41,507 nt of DNA from CAYRJD01 sp964424585 (GTDB taxonomy: Bacteria > Actinomycetota > Acidimicrobiia > Acidimicrobiales > Poriferisodalaceae): the NCBI GenBank assembly GCA_964424585.1, contig CAYRJD010000002.1:1-41507 (forward strand), written 5' to 3'. Within the stretch, counting starts at the first letter, position 1, and every line of letters starts with the position of its first letter. Made by a program: the position numbers and the translations under genes. The notes under the pieces were generated by a model, which searched no databases, had not been told where the DNA came from, and saw only the letters and a program-made list of their open reading frames with translations. Shown one piece after another: positions 37,778 through 41,507 of this stretch.

Positions 37778-38649
37778 TGGGCGAGGCTGCGCGAACAATC
37801 GCGCAAACAAGAGGGTCGGCGACGCTGGGGCCCATCGTGGCGGCAGAGCGCGTCGCCGGGCGAGACGACGTGGTGTTTGCCGACGTGCGCTGGTACCTAG
37901 ACGGACGCAGCGGCTACGACGCGTACGTGACCCAGCACATCGCGGGCGCGGTGTTTGTTAGCTTGGACGAGCACTTGGCTGCGCCGCCGAGCGCTGAGGC
38001 TGGCCGTCATCCGCTGCCGAGCGCAGACGCGTTCGCCGCGTCGTTGGGGTCGCTGGGCATCGGCGAGCACGACGTGGTGGTCGCGTATGACGACAGCGGC
38101 GGGATGTCGGCTGCGCGGCTCGTCTGGATGCTGCGGGTGATCGGCTGCGATGCGGCGTTGCTCGACGGCGGGTTGGCAGCGTGGAGCGGCGCGCTCGAAG
38201 CCGGCCCGCCGCCGGCGCGGCCGTCGGTCGAGCGTCGCTCGGTGGCGTGGCCAGACGAGGCAATTGTGAGCGCCGATGAGGCCGGCGAGGTGGCGGCCGC
38301 CGCGCACGGCATCGTGTTCGACGCCCGTGCTGCTGAACGGTTCCGCGGCGACGTCGAGCCCATCGACCCGCGCGCCGGTCACATCCCCGGCGCGCTGAAC
38401 GCACCGTGGAGCGCGAACTTGAGCGACGACGGCAAGTTCCGCCCGCCGGCCGAGCTGCGCGCCCACTACGAGGGTGCCGACGCCGATGCCGCCGAGGGTG
38501 CCATCGTCTACTGCGGCTCCGGTGTCAGCGCGTGCGTCGATCTGCTGGCGCTCGAGTTTGCCTTCGGTCACGCCGGCCACAAGCTCTACCCCGGGTCGTG
38601 GAGCCAGTGGAGCGCGGATGCCGCCCGCCCGGTGGCAACCGGCGTCTGA
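37777..38649 (+). CDS. Sulfurtransferase with two rhodanese domains
   Basis: 290 residues, tandem rhodanese domains as in thiosulfate/3-mercaptopyruvate sulfurtransferases. The C-terminal domain carries the active Cys246 in YCGSGVSAC. The N-terminal domain has DDSGGMSAAR at the matching place with Asp instead of Cys, the normal inactive partner. VFADVRWYLDGRSGYDAYVTQHIAGAVFVSLD is typical of domain one. GTG start at 37777 overlaps the previous stop (TAGTG). With the ETHE1-like neighbour it would handle persulfide and thiosulfate sulfur. Confidence 0.92.
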   Translation: MGEAARTIAQTRGSATLGPIVAAERVAGRDDVVFADVRWYLDGRSGYDAYVTQHIAGAVFVSLDEHLAAPPSAEAGRHPLPSADAFAASLGSLGIGEHDVVVAYDDSGGMSAARLVWMLRVIGCDAALLDGGLAAWSGALEAGPPPARPSVERRSVAWPDEAIVSADEAGEVAAAAHGIVFDARAAERFRGDVEPIDPRAGHIPGALNAPWSANLSDDGKFRPPAELRAHYEGADADAAEGAIVYCGSGVSACVDLLALEFAFGHAGHKLYPGSWSQWSADAARPVATGV

Positions 38650-38657
38650 GGGGCAAG

Positions 38658-39374
38658 GTGGCTCGGCCGGCCGGCGACCAAGTCGGGTTGCTCGAAGGGT
38701 TGGCGACCACGCGCTCGATTCGCCGTTACTTGCCCGAGCCGATTCCCGAGGCCGACCTCGCGCAAATTCTCTGGCACGCGAGCCGCGCGCCGAGCGGGTC
38801 GAACCGCCAGAAGTTTCGGTTTGTGGTGCTGGCTGACGGGCCCAAGGCGCGCGCTGCGAAGGCGCTGCTGGGCGAGGCGTTTCGCGCCGGCTGGCGCGCC
38901 AAGCAGCGCGGCGACGGCTACGCGGACGGTTCGGGCGCGCGAGGCGACTCGCCCAAGGCGCGCATGGCCGCCACGATGCAGCACTTCGTTGACCACTTCG
39001 AGCAGACGCCGGTGGTGGTGCTGGCGTGTCTGATTCGTTATCGCAAGCCCAACTACGCGGAGGGCGCGTCGGTGTTTCCGGCAGTGCAAAACCTGCTGCT
39101 GGCTGCGCGGGCGCTCGGCTACGGCGGCGTCATTACCGGTTGGCACACCGAGGTAGAAGCCGAGCTGCGCGAGCTGCTGGGCATTCCCGACGGCGTGGCG
39201 ATTCACGCGACCATTCCCCTGGGTAAGCCAGCGGGGCGACACGGCCCGGTGCGTCGACGGCCGCTGCGCGAGCTGGTCTACGACGACGAGTGGGACAAGC
39301 CCGCGGCGTGGGCGACCGACCCCGATGGCACTCGCTTCGCCTCGGCGGGCCCGCCGCCTGGTTCGCCTGCCTGA
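38658..39374 (+). CDS. Nitroreductase family flavoprotein
   Basis: 238-residue FMN-dependent nitroreductase fold. TTRSIRRYLPEPIPEADLAQIL and HASRAPSGSNRQKFRFVVL form the conserved FMN-phosphate start, and VFPAVQNLLLAARALGYGGVITGWH the central helix and glycine loop. The physiological substrate is unknown. GTG at 38658 has GAGGGGCAAG in front. It lies 8 bp after the rhodanese gene and 12 bp before the TSUP gene, so the four genes likely form one operon. Confidence 0.88.
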   Translation: MARPAGDQVGLLEGLATTRSIRRYLPEPIPEADLAQILWHASRAPSGSNRQKFRFVVLADGPKARAAKALLGEAFRAGWRAKQRGDGYADGSGARGDSPKARMAATMQHFVDHFEQTPVVVLACLIRYRKPNYAEGASVFPAVQNLLLAARALGYGGVITGWHTEVEAELRELLGIPDGVAIHATIPLGKPAGRHGPVRRRPLRELVYDDEWDKPAAWATDPDGTRFASAGPPPGSPA

Positions 39375-39386
39375 ACGCTCACTTGC

Positions 39387-40139
39387 GTGCCCGCTGGAGT
39401 CGACGCTGTTGAGCTAGCGCTGCTGGCGGTGGCGTGCCTGGCGGCTGGCATCATCAACGCGATGGCGGGCGGCGGGTCGCTGTTTACGCTGCCGCTGCTC
39501 ACCATTCTCGGTGGGCTCGACGGCCTCGACGCCAACGGCACCAACCGGGTCGGCATCTTTTGTCAAAACCTCGCGTCGTTCGGCGCGTTTGCCCGGGCCG
39601 GTGTGAGTGGGCTGCGGGGCGCGGTGCCGATACTCGTGCCGGTGTTGGCGGGCTCGGCCGTCGGCGCGGTGCTGGCGTCGCTGCTCGAACCCGGGCACTT
39701 CGAGGTGGCGTTCGGCGTGCTGATGGTGCCGGTGCTGGTCGTCAGTTTGTTTCCGCCGAGCAAGCAAACCAGCGACGTCATCACCTGGCCTCGCTGGGTG
39801 GCGGTGGCGGTGTTCGCGTTCATCGGGTTGTACGGCGGTGCGTTCCAGGCGGGCGTTGGTCTGATGATCGTGCTGGCGTTGTCACGGGCAGGTTTGAACT
39901 TGGTCGACGCCAACGCAGTGAAGGTGGTGGTGATCGCCGCGCTCACGACGGTCGCGGTGCCGGTGTTCATCGTGCAGGGCCAGGTGCACTGGGGCCTAGC
40001 CGTCGTCGTCGCGGTGGGCTACTCAGCCGGCGGCTGGCTCGGCGCGAACATTTCTATCAAGGGCGGCGAAAAGGTGATTCGTCCGGTAATGATCGCTGCC
40101 GTCGTCGCCCTCGCCGGCCGCATGCTGGGCCTCTACTGA
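39387..40139 (+). CDS. TSUP (TauE/SafE) family membrane exporter
   Basis: 250-residue membrane protein of the TSUP family with about eight helices. The duplicated signature is visible: GIINAMAGGGSLFTLPLL with NGTNRVGIFCQNLASF in the first half, and GLYGGAFQAGVGLMIVLALS plus DANAVKVVVIAAL in the second. Members export sulfite, sulfoacetate or related sulfur anions. With the ETHE1-like and rhodanese genes it may remove sulfite; this is inference. GTG start. The last 7 bp overlap the convergent ATPase gene. Confidence 0.9.
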   Translation: MPAGVDAVELALLAVACLAAGIINAMAGGGSLFTLPLLTILGGLDGLDANGTNRVGIFCQNLASFGAFARAGVSGLRGAVPILVPVLAGSAVGAVLASLLEPGHFEVAFGVLMVPVLVVSLFPPSKQTSDVITWPRWVAVAVFAFIGLYGGAFQAGVGLMIVLALSRAGLNLVDANAVKVVVIAALTTVAVPVFIVQGQVHWGLAVVVAVGYSAGGWLGANISIKGGEKVIRPVMIAAVVALAGRMLGLY

Positions 40140-41443
40140 CCCAACAGACTGGCAGGCACCACTGCGATCCCGTCGTCTCGTCGGTAGGCGCGACTGCCCG
40201 TGTAAACCACAACTCCGTCAGCCCATCGACCGCCCATCTCTCCGCGCAGCCAACGCAGGTGGCGAACATCGCTGTCGTCGACCCGATCGTTGAGCTTCAC
40301 TTCGATCGCGACGATCTGCTGATTGGCATCTTGAACAATGACATCGATTTCACGCTCGCGCCGGTTACCTCCCTTTTGCGTGCCTAGCCAATAGGCGTCT
40401 GCTTGACATGCTTCGGCGTAGGCGCGTACAGATTGCGTGACAAGTGATTCGAATAGCGCCCCAAACAGGTGCTGACCACCTCCTGTTGACTCGCGCCTGA
40501 TCTGGCCCGCGCGCCAGGTAGTTCGCAATATGTGAGGTCGCCTGATACCGCAGAGCAAAGCTCCCAGCGCCGGGTCTACCAGATGATGCTTATCGCGAGG
40601 ATACAGACGCTCAATGTGATGATATGTCTCAGGCCAGTGAGGCAGTGGATCAAGAATGCCTAGGTCTTGTATTCCATCTGCGTAGGCGCGAATTGTCTTA
40701 TCTGACGGAGTGCCTCCTTCCCTGACCTCCATTATCTTCGCGATGTTCTTGAAATATGAGTGTGTCGAGATTGCCTGACTGTATGACGCAAGCCATTCGC
40801 GAAGAGCTGCTGCAGGAAGGCGTTGCCGTTGCGTTTGCATATGATGCGGGAGGTCGTGACGCAAGAGCAGTTCTATGTATCCGTCCAAATAGTGCACGAT
40901 GAAGTCATGCGCCATTGACTGGGTTTCTGGAAACCCTGAGGCGAGAATGATGTCTGCGTAGTCGTCACGGCTGACTTGAGACTCTCCACCGATGTGACAG
41001 ATCTCATCTGAGAGTAAGTCAGTTAGTGATACCGTGGGTGTTTCGAGATTACGCTCGGCTAGCGAAAGCGGTCGCATTGACAAGACTGCCATTCTGCCAG
41101 CCCCGCTTTGAATTGATGGGCCAAGATTGTGAGAGGGTGTGCCCGTCAAGATGAACTGTCCTGGCTCTGTGCCCTTGTCTACGGCGTTCTTGATCAGGTT
41201 CATGCTCTCGGGATATCTTTGCCACTCGTCAATCAGCGTTGGCTTTGGGCTTCGCACCAGCAGGTAGGGGTCGTCGGTTACGTCCCCGAGTGTGGTGGGG
41301 TCGTCCAGGTTGTAGACGGTGCGGGCGACTTCAGCGGCGGTGGTGCTCTTTCCGACGCCGCGCGCCCCGTTGATGAGGACCGCGCGGAAGCCGGTCAGGA
41401 GCCACCTCAGGTGCTTGTCGACGATGCGGGGCAGATAGGACAT
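40133..41443 (-). CDS. AAA_14/DUF4143 ATPase with C-terminal nuclease-like domain
   Basis: 436 residues. Walker A GARGVGKST (26-34), Walker B TLIDEWQ with Asp72-Glu73, sensor-like FILTGTPSHN, then DUF4143 ending in EREIDVIVQ and IVAIEVK, a PD-(D/E)XK-like core. Such proteins are widespread in accessory DNA and often proposed as mobile or toxin-like ATPases; function is unproven. Composition is markedly lower in GC than neighbours, suggesting horizontal gain. The ATG at 41443 lies 6 nt after TAGGCT, and 19-bp repeats lie just upstream. It converges on the TSUP gene. Confidence 0.88.
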   Translation of the reverse strand: MSYLPRIVDKHLRWLLTGFRAVLINGARGVGKSTTAAEVARTVYNLDDPTTLGDVTDDPYLLVRSPKPTLIDEWQRYPESMNLIKNAVDKGTEPGQFILTGTPSHNLGPSIQSGAGRMAVLSMRPLSLAERNLETPTVSLTDLLSDEICHIGGESQVSRDDYADIILASGFPETQSMAHDFIVHYLDGYIELLLRHDLPHHMQTQRQRLPAAALREWLASYSQAISTHSYFKNIAKIMEVREGGTPSDKTIRAYADGIQDLGILDPLPHWPETYHHIERLYPRDKHHLVDPALGALLCGIRRPHILRTTWRAGQIRRESTGGGQHLFGALFESLVTQSVRAYAEACQADAYWLGTQKGGNRREREIDVIVQDANQQIVAIEVKLNDRVDDSDVRHLRWLRGEMGGRWADGVVVYTGSRAYRRDDGIAVVPASLLGQ

Positions 41444-41449
41444 GTTCTC

Positions 41450-41455
41450 AGCCTA
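41450..41455 (-). promoter_or_regulatory. -10-like box TAGGCT of the DUF4143 ATPase
   Basis: TAGGCT on the minus strand lies 6 nt before the ATG at 41443 and touches the first of the 19-bp repeats. Confidence 0.45.
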
Positions 41456-41507
41456 GCACCTAACTTCCGCTGTTGGTGCTAACTACTGCTCTTGGTGCTA
41501 ACTCCCG
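41454..41507. repeat. 19-bp direct repeats upstream of the ATPase gene (runs off the window)
   Basis: Units start at 41454 (degenerate), 41473 and 41492; the last two share TTGGTGCTAACT exactly. The final unit reaches the window edge, so the array may continue. It occupies the -35 region and upstream of the ATPase promoter, so it could be operator DNA. Confidence 0.75.

Overview
This 41.5 kb window is high-GC chromosomal DNA from an actinobacterium. The lineage markers are a crgA-pknB-pbpA-rodA-pstP-FHA cell-division and kinase operon, three F420-type luciferase-like oxidoreductases, a mycothiol-type DinB/maleylpyruvate-isomerase protein, a DUF3499 protein, a class-II HelD and a long Lhr helicase. 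I infer an Acidimicrobiia-like member, because the shared families are actinobacterial but the cell-wall genes are very divergent from the mycobacterial ones. That placement is inference. Genes are packed tightly. Many are joined by 4-nt GTGA or TTGA stop/start overlaps, and many first genes carry a TANNNT box only 6-9 nt before the start codon, which suggests leaderless transcripts.

Layout: 1-653 holds a CrcB/FluC pair, the first copy cut by the window edge. Then come a poly-gamma-glutamate hydrolase-like protein (706-1362) and, divergently, a phosphate operon: a small unknown gene, pstS, pstC, pstA, pstB, phoU and a PhoR/SenX3-type histidine kinase (1430-7670). The kinase has no response regulator beside it and instead ends in what looks like the last strand of one. 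An MFS transporter follows, then a mycothiol-enzyme relative and lgt. A low-GC restriction-modification pair (10575-12166) is inserted before the giant lhr helicase gene (12225-17210). Then come a CDGSH iron-sulfur protein, HelD, two LLM oxidoreductases and tRNA-Ala(TGC).

21943-26875 looks like a catabolic set: an SDR, an LLM oxidoreductase, an acyl-CoA synthetase and an acyl-CoA dehydrogenase. After three small genes, the division/kinase operon runs leftward from 34950 to 27871 (FHA, fhaB, pstP, rodA, pbpA, pknB, crgA). It keeps the mycobacterial gene order but lacks pknA. Its SEDS (RodA) and PBP (PbpA) proteins both appear to have lost their catalytic residues. tRNA-Leu(CAG), an O6-alkylguanine methyltransferase and a glutaryl-CoA-dehydrogenase-like enzyme follow. 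An ETHE1-like MBL protein, a rhodanese, a nitroreductase and a TSUP exporter come next (36983-40139), consistent with persulfide/sulfite handling. The window ends with a lower-GC AAA_14/DUF4143 ATPase preceded by 19-bp repeats.

The strongest leads are: the apparent pseudoenzyme SEDS-PBP pair kept inside the kinase operon; the kinase with a response-regulator tail and a missing regulator; the Phe-box-less CrcB pair; the R-M system with an unfamiliar nuclease; the HelD gene without a normal start codon; and repeated short tandem duplications, mostly in frame, across the window.
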